Source: Hyperoplus lanceolatus
Lineage: Eukaryota > Chordata > Actinopteri > Uranoscopiformes > Ammodytidae
DNA: 64,000 nt
Direction of reading: 5' to 3'
NCBI GenBank assembly: GCA_026929865.2
Contig: CM049395.1
Location: 15,330,001 to 15,394,000 of the forward strand
A program made the position numbers and the translations under genes. Shown here in pieces: positions 25,101 to 38,199 of this stretch. Numbering within the stretch: the first letter of the stretch is position 1; each line of letters opens with the position of its first letter. Under the pieces are notes generated by a model. It had not been told where the DNA came from, ran no database searches, and saw only the letters and a program-made list of their open reading frames with translations.

Positions 25101-28100
25101 TCTCTGGACTCCAACAGCCTTATCGCTATGGCGGAAAGTGAGATGAGAATAGGTCACGTGATCGCTGTTGATCGTTCCACTGATCACTCGCGGACTCTCT
25201 CTGTCTCTCTCTCAACGCAATAATAATAATAATAATAATGATGATACAAATGTCGGAATTTTCCGGTCGCACACGTGCCCCTAGTTTTAAAAACTACTCG
25301 CACTGTCTCCGAAAATGGTCGCAAAATGCGAGCATTTGGTCGCAGTCTAGTGCCCTGCCTTAGTGGGAGAAAAGACGAGTTGTACCTTTTTAGTTGATAT
25401 GGCCAACCTGTTAGCAAACAGTTGCTTATTTACACATCCAACAGGAGCGTTATCATTTATTTGGAGTCCTATTCTTAGATTATCCAATATATATGCTCTG
25501 CCATTGTGTGCTGAGCAGGTAGTGTAACATTGGTCTTATAAGCTTTTTTGATAAACCAAGCGTTGAGAGTGAAAGTCAAACGATACACTTAAACTCAATA
25601 CAAAGCTCGGTAAAGCCGAAGGGAGCTGCAAGTTTCATGCCATAACATCTCTGTAGGTTCATCTCAGCAAGTAACCCTTTTCACATTGTCACATTGTTGT
25701 TAGAGTACCTTTACAACAAGTACAGCTCAGAAGGCCCAACCTTAGATAATCAGATCAAACATGAAGTGATACTGGAGATGGCATTGTGACGTTGTTCTAC
25801 CTTTGGCCTGGATCTTCTCACAGTTGGGAGAGATGATGACGCACTTGATCTTATTCAACTTCATGTGCTTAGTGACCTCTCTGAGACCCATGACCAGGCG
25901 GCGTTTGGACTTGGCCTTGGTGGGATCCTTCTGGTAGACCCGCTCCTGGAAGCGCACCAGTTCCTGTAAGAGCAGAGTGACGCTCTCGTCGATCTCCTTA
26001 CTCAGCACTTGGTTACAGTACCTGCAAGAGGAAAACAATAGAGGGGAATAATGGAGGTAACAGATGTTCAAAACACTGTTACTTGTTCTCTTCTCTTCGG
26101 TGGCTCCCGAGCCAACAACAACAACAATAACAACAACAACGATTCTCTTTAAAGGTTAACCAGCACAAATAAAGCTGCAACATTTTTTTCATTTATAGCT
26201 TGAAGCCGCTAAATTAAGATGATTTGCTTACTGAATAGCTTTAATTGTTTGAGTACTGGTCCAATAAAACAAGCAATTTGATGACGTGAAGTATTGCAAA
26301 AGGGATTTGTTACTAGTTATTGACATAGACCAAACAATTAATTGAAAAATGGACGTCAGAGCAGTCAATGATGAAAATAAACGGGGTTTCTCCTTAAAAT
26401 GACTCGGTCAAAGTTCTAAGAGCTGTTCATGAAAAAAGTTGCTGTTTATGCTATTAAACTTAAGTGATTAACTGACCCCTTTTCCAAAATGGGATAAGTG
26501 CTGCAGCCTTTCTTAGAAAAGTAGAGCTATCAGACAACATGCATGCTGCCAGCGGCTTTGTGGTGGTCTCACTAAAAGTCCATCGGAAGGTCGACGTAAT
26601 GTGGCCTGAGGAACCAGTGTCCTGGCGGTCGGAGCTGAAAGGAGGAGCTTGGCTACAGAGGCCTTTCGGGGGCTTTAAATGCTAAATCTGTTAGAGAAGG
26701 GTGGGCTGGGACAATAGGCCTACAGCGGAGGACACAGAGGGACAAAGCTGTGTGTGTGACCACTGGCATACATCTTTGCTGAGAAGGGATAATGTGCTAG
26801 GCATCTGTGCCATACTCTACAATTCTTTGTGGACTTCTGCCCTTAAAACACCCATTTACTTTTGGAGTATCCCGTCTAGAAAGCCAAGGCTCTGAATTAG
26901 TATTTGCTTTGCTAGCCATTTATTTTGTTATCATATAGTAATTTTTGGACACATTTCAATGCATACAAAAAGTCTGCCCTGTTCAGTGTTAATTTTTTGT
27001 TGCTCCACATGGGGTGAGAGAGTTCACTTACTCTCTGAAACGTCGGCTGTGGATCTTGGTGATGGCATTGGAAGCCATGGGACTCCCAATGCCGGAGCTG
27101 GCAGGAGAACCCTGTGATACTGGGGTGATGCTGTATGGAGAGTTCTGACTGGCCGGGGAGAGGGAAGCATCACTGGGCATGCTCAGACCATTGTCTGTGG
27201 CACAAACAGCAGACCAGAAATAACAATTAGAAGATGTATCACCGATGGACACAATGAACTGTTTTCTATTCTTACATTGATAATAGTAATAATAATACTT
27301 AATATTTTATCCTCACCTTCTTGGGAGGCAGGCTCTCGGGCAAGATCATCAGTGAATTGTAAACACTCTTCCCCATGCTCCTCCTGGCCTGAAGACTCTT
27401 GTTCTACACTCGTCTTCCCTTTCTTCCCTTCACGTTCCTTCAAGATAATCTATAAAAACAGAAAACAGGAGGGGCACTTGTAAAAAGATTTGCAAGTTCA
27501 AAGATATCCATTCCTTTTGCAGATTTTTAACAAGGCTAAATAACATCTTCTGTACAACTCTTTTAAATAATTAACTTATCAACATAATCATTTACCTTCT
27601 TAAGGGCTGTTGGCCGTTTGACTTTGGGGATCTCTCTCTCTTTCCCTCTCTTGATACGGGGTGCAGTGGAGTCCAGGGCATTGTGTGGGGCTGAGTACGG
27701 TTGCTGATGAACCTTCAACATGGATGGCATGCTGATCAAGCCTGAACTGTGGAATGGATGGGTTGTTCCTACTGTAGAGAAGGACAACAAAGTTAAGTAT
27801 GCAGGCAGATTGTGAGTATGAGTAGAACATGTTTGTGCGTGCGTAGTAGATTCTCTGTTGTCATGGTGTGGTCACTCACTGTGGGCAACAATTCAGTCTG
27901 CTGTTAGTTACAGTTACCAAGTCAGCTACACAAATTAGTTGTATTAAGTTAAAAGGAAATTAGATTATGCGTTTGCTTTGCCGTCTGACAATCACGCTAT
28001 TTTTAGGCCAGTTTTCATGGGAACATAAAGACATTTACAAGTTTTTTTTTTGTGCAAGATACTATGGCACAATATCTGAAGCATGAGACATAAGCAACAA

Positions 28101-31100
28101 AAGCACACAATGGAGCATGGGGAATATTTCCAATTTCAATCATAAACAGAAAAATTAAATAAAAGAACACGAGCTGCAAATATACTGACAGTAAAAAGAT
28201 TTTTTGGGGGAAATTTGCTTAACAACAATACATACTCAAAACAGTCTAAGCTTAAAGCCAATAGTGTCAATTACTTCACAGCTGTTGTATTTTAAAGATG
28301 TTCGTTTATATTTTATGTATCACTTGTTAATGTCTTAATATTCATACCTGTAAAAGACAGTGGCTTGGTATTGTTGAGTTGTCTGGCCTTCATAGCATGC
28401 TGATGTTTCTCCAAAGCTGCCAGCATGTCTCCCAAGTCCAGTTCAACAGAGGTTTTACTCTTCTTGCCTGCTGCTTTGGTGAATGCCTCCTGCCAGACGA
28501 GGACATTAAAAGGCGGAACAAGGTCACACATATAAACCAGTCAAATACAACTGAGCCATAACATTTCAAGCAGTTCAGTCCAAACCTAAACATATATGGC
28601 GAGCAGACTTGGTGCACATTTATACCTGTAGTTTCTTCTGTTCCATGCTGATTTCAGAGTACTCCTGAGCAGTGGCCAAGGCGGCAGCCAAAGCCTTCTT
28701 CCTCTGGCTCTTGGCCCTCTTGGGAACAGAGGTGGTGATGGGGATGGGTGTCTGCACAATGTTGATAGGGGAGTTTTCTGGCAGGTTATCCAGCTGTGAT
28801 AAATGCAGAGACACAAAGCAGTTTTAAAGAAAAACAAATAAAAGAGTGGGATTCAGTTTTATTTACAGGGATATTCATGCATGCTACATTATTAAAAATA
28901 CTAAATTCTGTTGTATGAGACTGACCAGGAGACAATGCCCTGTCAGCATTGATTTTAGTGAAAAATTAAACCACCCGAAATCAGAAGAAATATTCTAGGG
29001 TATTTCTGATTCAGCATCAGTGCAAACCAAAAACATTGAGGAAATAAATAAATGTTTTCGTCACACTCAATGTTAAAAAATAAATAATAATAATACGAAG
29101 TGCAACTTAATTGAATCACATCAAAACTGCTATGTATTGGATTGTATAGTTTTGTTGTCAAATACATGTGTATTTTAAGATGAGGAATTGTGTATCTAGG
29201 TATGCATCAAATGTCTGAGAGAAAGAGATACACACCGCTTGTATTTTGTAAAGCATGAAAACAGTCAGCACACGACATACAGTAGAGAGAGTCTTCAAAG
29301 ACAGATGATCCAGCAAGCGTTTTCCCTTACCAGGTTTTTGGGCAGTTTAGGCTGCGTATGCGTCTGGGCTGGAGTAGGTTCTGCTTTGTTGCTGCGTTGG
29401 ACAGCCCCTCCAGTAGCGAGATCTGGGAACTCATCTTCATCCTGACAAAACATGAAGAAAACCTTTTTAGCACAACAAATAAACTCTGCCTGAATCACAT
29501 CTGTAACAGAGTGTAATGGTGAGGAAACCTTCTCACCTCAAAGTAGAGGGGCTCTTGCGTGAGCTCGGTGCCAGGAGCTACCGCTGGCTGTAGCCTTTGT
29601 TCTGACTGGTTGGGGGGCACACGTCCAGGATAGCCACTGTGGTAATCCTGATAGAGAGGACAGTAGTTCAGAGTGGGTAACATTGTTATTCTATAGGTTT
29701 ATTACCCAGTGTATCTAGTGTGTCAAGTGAGGGATAGATGATAGGAAAGAAAGCAAGAGCAAACATAGAAACATTTACAAGGTAATTAACTCAGATGTCA
29801 CAAGGGGCTCTGAATCATTATTTCCGGTGATATGTTTTTATTTTGTTGGTTGACTAGTGTATATACCCTGTGAATGGTTGTTTTGCATTAATTAACTACT
29901 ATCTCTCACATGATGCCTACTTTAGGCATCATGTGAGAGATAAGAAGTTTTCGAAAGTTCGAATTTCAGGGAATGTCTGCGGTCAAAATAAAGGTTCAAC
30001 ACATATTCTCCAAAATAAATGATATCTTTAAATGCCACCAAAGTCAACAACAGCAGTCTCATTAACTGGTGTGTATTAGAATATTACACTTGTGTTTTTT
30101 AACCAAGTGTCTGTTCTAGTAGGATCTATAGTACCTGTGAGAAGTTTCTTTGATCGGGATTCTTCCTCTGTTCTCCTCTGTGAAACTGTCCGTTCCTGTC
30201 CCCCCAGCACTTCGGGGTGGCCTGAGAGCCTACGTGAACCCAGGTACCGGCTAGAGAATTTAACAACAAAAAAAATGTTATTCTTGGAGAAATATCGACT
30301 AAATGTAATATATTATATACAGAATGCATAGAAATGTGGTTTAGAAAGGATGGTGTGAAGGAAGGGATTCCAAGTTACCTGTCATTACACCGGCCTGTAC
30401 TCCCTAAAGAAACCACATAGAGGTCAGAGAAAAAAAGACAAGGTGAGACATGTAGTGTTTGTTAAATATGATAATAACTGAGGGCAAAGATAATTTAAGG
30501 ACCCCAATACACCTCTCTTTCTGTTTTTTGCTCTGCTGTGGCATAGGAAGAGTTTGGTACTTTGTGAGATTTCCTGTTCTTCCCATTATATTTATGACCT
30601 CTACCATTGTTATTAAACTGCCATAACCATAATTTGTATTGGAACTCAGCAGTAATATAGACAAGTGTTAAGGCTATGATTCACAAGTGTACTCCACTTA
30701 AATAAATAAATTGCAGGCTGAAAGTAAATATCACACAAAAGTATTTAAGTTCATTGCTTAATTCAGCTACAGTCCGTCAATGTGCACACATAATTTTCTA
30801 ACTGCAATTACACAATAAATAAATAAAAACTGCCTCAAACATTGCAATATAACATTTCTTTATTTCAGCTTGTGTACCTGATATGCTGCTGTTGCAGAAG
30901 AAATTATATTGAACAGTTTTGCGAAAATGAAGAATTTGTTGATGTATGGCTTCTGAGACTCGCACAAAATTCACTGCTAAGTCACTTCCTTCTTCCTGAC
31001 TTGCCATCTGCATAACTATCTCCGTTTCATGCTTCACATGACACATAATCACAACAGCTTATTGTAAGATAATGGCCAAACTTACTGTAGGTACTGGTGT

Positions 31101-34100
31101 ATTATCTGCTGTTCGCTGTGGCAACCCTGTGGCCTGGTTGTGTTTGGGGCTACAGTAGCCGCTGTCACTGTCTATATCTGCCTCACAGGCCCCGGGCTCC
31201 AAGAAGCCTTCACCAGGATGGGACGCCCGTCTTCTCTTTGTCCGGTTCTTCCATAGCAGGGGACTAGGCTCTGTTGCAAAGCGTCCTGACCCCTCACCTG
31301 GGAAATCTAAAGGGCAAAGAACAAGAAGAAGCTTAGACCTGGAATGGACTTGGAACAATTCTGCCACCACTGACGTATAAGAGTTCATGGGAAAGGACTA
31401 TAAATACTGTCGATGAATCAATGGAAACTCATCAAAACAAAACGTGTCCCCGTCACTGTGAGGTAACTGCACGACAACAAACCACGATTGAGTAGCCATA
31501 TAGTTTACACAGGCTCATAAGCTTCATCAGGAATGAAGACATCATTGTTGACATCACGAGTTGCACACATGTAAACCTCTCCCAACTGGAAACTCTGCAT
31601 TCCAGTTCTTTAAGAGGTTCAACAGCAGCATCATTGACCGTAACGACGTAGAATTTTCCTACTGCTACAAATGAAAGGCTTCTCGTCTTCAGTTGGCAGT
31701 TGTTCTTAGATCTCAAAAATAAGAACTCTATAGAATATATATAGTATATAGTACAGTATTCTCACCGGTCTGCTGTGCTGCATCCACCAGCATGATTGTC
31801 CTGCTGGTCCTACCATCAGGGCCAAGGGTGCACACCTCCTTCTGCACAGCTACACTCCTAGTTGGAGGCCGTCGACCCCTTGGAGCCTGGCACACGCCCA
31901 ACTGTTGCTGCAGGGGAATGAAAAAGAGGCAGGGCATGCTTACTGGATGGACTGAGGATGAGGAGGGATGCTTTTTAGTAGGGCTGGGTATAAGCAAGGA
32001 CTTCAAGATACCATACATATTGGGTCACAATATGATATATCACGATACATTGCGATACGATGCATATTGCAATATATATTGCGATATTCCACATAGTTCA
32101 CTGAAAATTTAAAAATACTGAAATACTAGTTGCTGTGTACGATCCAGGTAGTTTCAATACATTACATCAAATTAAATTGATATTTCAGAAGACCAATTGA
32201 GTAAAAACAATTTGATTCAAAACTAAAATACAAATTCAAAACCCGGCAATTCGAGGCAACTGGCCATAATGCTGCATCTAAAAAAGGAGCATAAGTTGTC
32301 GTTCACAGTTTAAAACTTGATTTTTTTTTTCAAAATATAAATATTTGATATATTAAACAGATGTCACAAAAATAAATATCATATTACTGTATTGATATTT
32401 TAGCACAGCCTTACTTTTTAGTGATGCAAACAACATGACTTCAATAAGTTTACCATCTGTGCCTTTGGGAGAACATTAGGTCGGACCATGCCTCTCCCCC
32501 TCTGACTGGCCATCCCATATGCTGGCCCCAGAGGCAGTGGTCTTTCACTGACATCTGTGGAGACAGGGTTGACCACTCCAGCTTGCACAGGACCTGCGTA
32601 GGTGCCGGGGAAGGGCTGGTAGAAGCCCATGACAGGTGGGCATGGGGTGGGCATAATCTGGTAATAAGCATAGTCATTGGAAACTGGAGGCTGGGGAGAC
32701 GATAAAATGGGGTAGGCCAGGTATGAACCACCGGGACTAGGGTTAGGCTGCTGCCAGCGCAGCTCCCCTCCATTATACATAGGATGTTGTCTGTAAAGCA
32801 AAAGAGATGTACCATGTTAAAAACAATCTAAATTATTCAAATCTTCAATTAAAAAAAACAGCAAAATAAAGTAATTATCTCATATTTGTTTCTTGCCTAT
32901 TTCAGTGAATGGTTTCATGTGTACCTTTAAAAAAAAAGTGAAACAGCAATTTTACTATTGGTGGAAGCTCAGAATTGAAAGATTGAGCAAATCCAATCCT
33001 CAATTTCCTTCCACAACAAGGACACACCTAACCCTCTGAACACTCTACAAAATGTAATATGAAAACATTAAAAGGAAAGATGTTATATTGTCTTAACAAA
33101 AAGCTATTTAGCTGTAACTGTTATTTTACTTTTGGTTCACTATAGGCTAACGGTGCACTGTGTGTGCACTTGTGTTATGTGGTGAAAAGAAGGGATAAAA
33201 ATAAAGGAAGGGATAAAAATAAACAGTTTGACTCATTATTGGCAGATATTCAAGATAAAGAAACTCGCATACTCAGTTGAGAAACATATTTTGTATTTAC
33301 TCTTAACATGAAGCAATGTTGTGGAAACTGGTTCAGAAGTGAGATTCAAGCCCCTTGAATAGGATAAGGGCTCAAGAGAGGTGATTTGTGAATTAACATT
33401 AACAACGCAGTGATGCAATTGGTGGTTGGTTAGATTTGTTGGGGGTGTGTAGATGGACCCAGAAGACATTTTCACAGCCAACCTATTATAGCGAGCATTT
33501 CCTTGCATTCAAATAGTCAAGGGGGGAAAGGAAACAAAGGAACGGATGCATGCAGGATACAGCAGATCACTTTGGACAAAGAAAGAGCCACTGGAAACAT
33601 AGATTGTGGTTCCTTGTAGACTCTGGGGAGGTTTCCATTCATAATTAAGCAGTGTTAAACAGCAGAGTGTCTATTGGCTCGAACTCAACGACACACAGTT
33701 TATAGAATCTGATCGGGATCTCTTTTGTGAAGCACAACATTAGGGACGTGATGTTCTCCTCTTATTATTCAAGTAAACAGTGTGTTAAATGAGTTATTCT
33801 GAAAATAGAAAAGGGTCCAAAAGAGAGCAGATTGTTCACGGGGGACTTAAAATGGGGACACCAGACATCTAACCATGCCACTAGAAATGGCAATAGTTGG
33901 GCCAACGGTATAACAGCCCTGCTGGAAATATACATAATTATCATGAACCAGAACTACTGGTGCCATTCGCTTGGGGTTCAATGGAGTCGACGCAACTGCC
34001 TTTAAACCAGTTGCGTCGACACCCATTCCCCAAACCCCCCACCCACTGTGGTACGGTAACAGTACCTGTTGGGTTGGTTCTCCTGGACGAAAGGGTAGCA

Positions 34101-37100
34101 GGTGATGAGATAGCTGGGTATGGGAGTGGTTTCCACCCCTCCGCCCCCTCCCCCTCCTCCACCTCCACCGCCTGCCTCTCCAGAAAGACTCATGTTGACT
34201 AGGGCTCCTTCCAGGCCTTTCTTCTGTGGTATGAACGGTTCCACTTCTGCTGAAAGCTTCACATCCTGCAAAAAGACAAATGAGCAGACAGTACTGTCAT
34301 ACCGCGAGCAACAGCAGCCAATAAATGACTGAACGGTGCATTTGAGTGAAAGCAAGGTCGACGCCAAAGCGCAGAGACCTCGAGATAATAATTTATTTTT
34401 ATCGTTATTGCCACCCCATACCTATAAAATAGGAAAGGTGTGCTATGGATGCAACAAAACTAGATTTTTCCATAATTTGACTTTATTATTTGAATAGATT
34501 TCTGTAGCTCATTAAGCTAACTCTCTCCAGGGATTAAAATATATAATACTAATGACAGCACCTGACAACTAGAATAGTGAAGACATTAAAAACTACAATT
34601 GTATAAGAACATTTATAAGATGGCATTTTAAGTTATTAACCCAAATTCTAAATGTATTTAGTGTAAATCACAGCTGAGCACTTCATTTCCTCATACTGTT
34701 CTAGTTGGTTTACACAGACTTGAGTGCCTATAACCATCAATACAAAAAACTATGCAATCAACGACATGAAACCTTTTTGCCTTTAAAGATGACATAACAC
34801 TACCAGCGGAGCTCGGCAGAGCACACAACATGTCAACAAAGGGCTCCAGACAGTTTTGACAGTCAATTTCTCATTTGACTAAGAAATATATCTGCAGCTG
34901 GATAAACATAGGTGAAGAAAATAAACAAAGCGTTTTGTTGATATGATCTACTATGAGGACGGTCTCCATATATCAAACCTGAAGGGAGTTTAAGATATTT
35001 CCTTTTATTATGGCTATCATTTGCAAAGCTATGGCTCATTAACATTCAAAATGGACAGGACACGTAATGTAGCACTAATATGCACATTTATGAGGCACAC
35101 AATGGCCTTTAAGAGCTCCAAGAGACAAAAACCAGAGTCATATGGTTGTCAAACTGTTCACAAAATGCATAAGAGCTTAAGCCACTTAAGAATATGAAGA
35201 AAAGGTTTGACATTTGACAGTATTCTCTACAGCAGGAGGTTTAACTCTTTGTGAAAATCCTCACGAAAGGATGTAAATGTAGCCCTACACTGTCCTTTAA
35301 TATCTAATAATCTAAATATCAAACTAACGTTTGTATTACATTTTCAGGCAACGTAGAGCTTCAAAAGGATGTTCAACTTACGACAAGACATACAATTAAC
35401 AGAAATTAGTCAGAAATATGAAATATTGATGACAGCAAGAAAAGGCAACCTCAAGGTCTTGTTCTAGTCAGTCTGGTATTATGAGTCTTCATGTTTATGG
35501 CCACCAGTCAGAACGTTAACTGATAAAGCAGGCCATAGAAAAGCCAAAGGTTAGAGGTCAGGGTCATTGGAAGGCATGCTTGGGAGTGAAACCTTATACT
35601 ACTTCTGAGATCTATCAGCCACTCCAGGCAAGTCGTTCTGTAGAAAACAACAGACAGTTTGAAATGGGTATGATCTGCTCAGTGATGCCACAAACTCACC
35701 GGCCAGCTCCCTAATGAATGAAACCCCAAAAATATAATATAAAAACAAGACACTGTTTAATGTTACGTTACTGTATACTTTATGATGAGCCTAACAGAGC
35801 AATGCTTTCCATGTTGTACTATACACGTTTAAACCTAGAAAATGAATCCTTATTTTAGTCATAACATATTAACATTATATCATGTTTGTTTAGTATCAGT
35901 TACGGGTGCATACACTTTTACTTACTAGAACTATCAAAACATCCTCCAGAAAAGGAGAAACACACAAACGCTGTTTGGAAAAACTACCTTCTCAGTGTAC
36001 ATGTGATTTTGCTCAACATGCCAAGAGAGTCATTGCTAAATGTCAGAACATGTAATTAATTGACATGACCCATTTGTAGACAAAAGTTTTTTTCTCCATT
36101 CTGTCATTTACTGTCTTTTTCCTTTTTGAAATGAGGAGAACCATTCAGTTCTCCTCATTTGACATCACAGTGGCATTGGCCTAACCCAAGGTGGCAGCTC
36201 TGCTCAAGAGGACAACCCATACAAATGATCTGCAATTTTGCAAAGGACGGGGAGAGGTGACAGAGTTCACAGGACAAAGACGCCTCCTCAATTATCTGAA
36301 ACAGTGGTCGGGATGAATGAATGAATAGAGTATCAGTGCAGCCAGTGGATGTCACACAGACAGCCATTGTCTCCCACTGCTACTGTCCGTGGGTGGTTCT
36401 CTCACTTTTCCTTAGGTAATCTATATATTTATATACCATTGCTATATAAACAAAGTCATGGTGAATGGAGTCTGTCATGCCGGTTCTATTAGAAGCAAAC
36501 CACAGTTGTGTTGAATTATTTTTTACAAACACCCAGGGAGTAATATCAGCCCCTATGCACAGACTGACATGGCTGATGAGGTTACTACAGTAGTTAGTCT
36601 GAACTTGTACAATAGTAGGTAGAGTGGGTTATAGGATTAAGTTTGAGAGGATGAAGTAGGGGACTGTACCCACACAGGATAAGCTAATTATACAGCAAGC
36701 CATAGCATGGACCCCTTGCTGAATTAGTTGCCAAATTCAACATTTATTTCAATCATGTGCATTTTTGTACATCTGTGTGTGTGTCAGCCAAAGGGCGAAT
36801 GAGAATAGTTGTTATTGTAAAAATAAAAAATAAAAAAGGGAGGAAAAGGCAATGAGGTCAGTCAGACCCAGATGTTCATTCGTTGGGGATGACAGATCTC
36901 GGAGTGATAAGACTGAGGGCTACTGATCACACAAGCCCCTGTTTGTGTAGGCATTTGTTCTCACACCAGTTGCTTTCCAAACACTATGAGACAGTGTTGG
37001 TTTGTGTATTTGAAGCAGGGTGTGTAGAAAGAAGAGCATATGGCATTAAAAGCTTTTAAGACAGCGTATCACTCATTATCAGATGATGTCACTCAGGATA

Positions 37101-37897
37101 CTATTGATGAATTTTCCATCGGTCAATGTCCTGGCTAACAGGTTAATCTGACTCTTTGACACCTAACTGCAACCGCAAAACTTTCTACATCACACTCAGC
37201 GTCAGAGGAATGCCATACATGCAGAAGAACCGGACAGTCCTCTCCCATCTGCGAAACCTTTCCGCCTCTCCTCACCGTGCACACATTCCAGCCCAAGTGA
37301 AGTCTTCCTCGATTAAATACAAATGTCATAAGTACTGCTAGCTGCATCTGTCGCCTCGATGTAAATGACAAGCGCCGTCAAATGACAGCTGAGACATTTA
37401 GCTTTAGCTACCTAGGCAAGCTAACACTGAATACAAGCCTATCCGTTCTCGGGTTATCGCGTAGGTATTATGTCATGGGAAAAAAATACATGTCAATTTG
37501 TAAAATTACTTCAAACACATGCACTGCGACCGAATACAATAAACGAATCATCATATATCTTAATGTAATGAGATGTCGTTTTCGTTAGCTGTTTTTACGT
37601 TAGCCTGCTAACTAGATTGGATAACTGTTTGCACTAAATACCAAAGTCTGCCGTGCTATTTGTTTGTATGGCTAATGAGCAGGAATAGCTTATTTAAGTC
37701 ACCAAAAGCAACACTGCTATATAATACGAATGACAGAATAGCGGCTTTTGTATAACAATAACAGAGTCTGAGTCGGGGCCTCGGTAGAATAAACTAACGC
37801 TGTGTCCCTTCTTCTTCCAAAGCCTAAAGACCCCAACAACAAAAAGCGAGATAATGAGAAAATAAATCAACCGTACCTTATTGTCACTAGCGTCCAT
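22188..37897 (-). CDS. secisbp2l: SECIS-binding protein 2-like
   Basis: A paralogue of SBP2, which binds SECIS elements of selenoprotein mRNAs; the L form binds RNA through an L7Ae domain, but its role in selenocysteine insertion is unsettled. Exons in transcript order: 37877-37897, 34066-34265, 32454-32790, 31766-31907, 31086-31306, 30379-30403, 30135-30250, 29537-29647, 29331-29441, 28626-28793, 28348-28489, 27596-27771, 27317-27449, 27032-27194, 25801-26021, 23736-23890, 23275-23494, 22188-22846. All phases agree, giving 1,106 aa (human about 1,100). The start MDASDNK is the only in-frame Met of exon 1. Landmarks: VKLSAEVEPFIPQKK near the N terminus, then a fish poly-Gly run (residues 39-50); TPIPSYLITCYPFVQEN; ADIDSDSGYCSPKH; PENSPINIVQTPIPITTSVP; KRPTALKKIILKERE just before the RNA-binding module; L7Ae domain about 700-815 (LNKIKCVIISPNCEKIQ, EQEIPFVFALGRKALGR, VPVSVVGIFNY). 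The last exon (888-1106) is acidic, with a Glu-rich run. The gene appears intact. Confidence 0.97.
24176..25357. mobile_element. Short hAT-type element in a secisbp2l intron
   Basis: Tips read CAGGGC, then nearly the same bases up to AGACT on both sides. The element is flanked by CCTTAGGG (24168-24175) and CCTTAGTG (25358-25365), an 8-bp duplication with one mismatch. It is 1,182 bp with no transposase frame. A foldback element (24868-25015) is nested inside, and a (TAA)n run lies near 25219-25239. Confidence 0.8.
24868..25015. mobile_element. Nested foldback MITE, 148 bp
   Basis: Two arms of about 65 bp, nearly complementary to each other, joined by a short T-rich loop around 24940-24955. 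Both arms begin GCCTCGTT, and TA lies on each side (24866-24867 and 25016-25017), which suggests a Tc1/mariner-type MITE. It is nested in the hAT element 24176-25357 and so is younger than it. Confidence 0.75.
29900..29942. other. Perfect 20-bp hairpin
   Basis: Arms 29900-29919 and 29923-29942 are exact reverse complements separated by three bases (CTT). It lies in a secisbp2l intron between exons 30135-30250 and 29537-29647. I see no surrounding element or target duplication. Confidence 0.9.
31979..32413. mobile_element. hAT-type MITE (TAGGGCTG ends)
   Basis: A 435-bp AT-rich element with ends TAGGGCTG / TAAGGCTG reading inward, flanked by a perfect 8-bp duplication CTTTTTAG (31971-31978 and 32414-32421). 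The inside has the CACGATACATTGCGATACGA-type motifs of a common fish MITE family (from memory). It has no coding capacity. It sits in a secisbp2l intron only about 30 nt downstream of the donor of exon 32454-32790. Confidence 0.9.
33986..34020. other. 13-bp hairpin near a secisbp2l splice donor
   Basis: Arms GTCGACGCAACTG (33986-33998) and its exact reverse complement (34008-34020) with a 9-nt loop. In the transcript it starts 45 nt after the end of exon 34066-34265. Confidence 0.85.
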
Positions 37898-38180
37898 GTC
37901 AGACCGTCATTGACCACAATGCGGACGTCAGGATGTGGGCCCTTTTAATTTCTTCATTGTAAATAATAACAATCACTAAAAGGCTTAGTAGAGAGACTCA
38001 CACCCAGCTCCTCTGTCAGCCGCTAACTGGCTCGATGCTGCTGCGTCAGCTCGCTGCGCCCTCAGAGCAGAAGCAGCGCAGCCTGTAGCTTCAGGGCTTT
38101 CGCTGCGAGAACAGCGAACTGCTGTCACGGTGGAAATGGGAGTCATCTGAAACGGACACCACCGAGGGCCAGAAAGCTTT
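37898..38180 (-). promoter_or_regulatory. secisbp2l 5' UTR and promoter region
   Basis: The sequence just upstream of the ATG at 37897 is richer in GC and CpG than its surroundings (notably 38020-38120), as expected of a CpG-island promoter. No TATA box is evident. The start site cannot be fixed, but lies probably between 37920 and 38120. The cops2 gene ends only about 0.5 kb further right. Confidence 0.55.
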
Positions 38181-38199
38181 TACTCATTGGGAAATGCAC

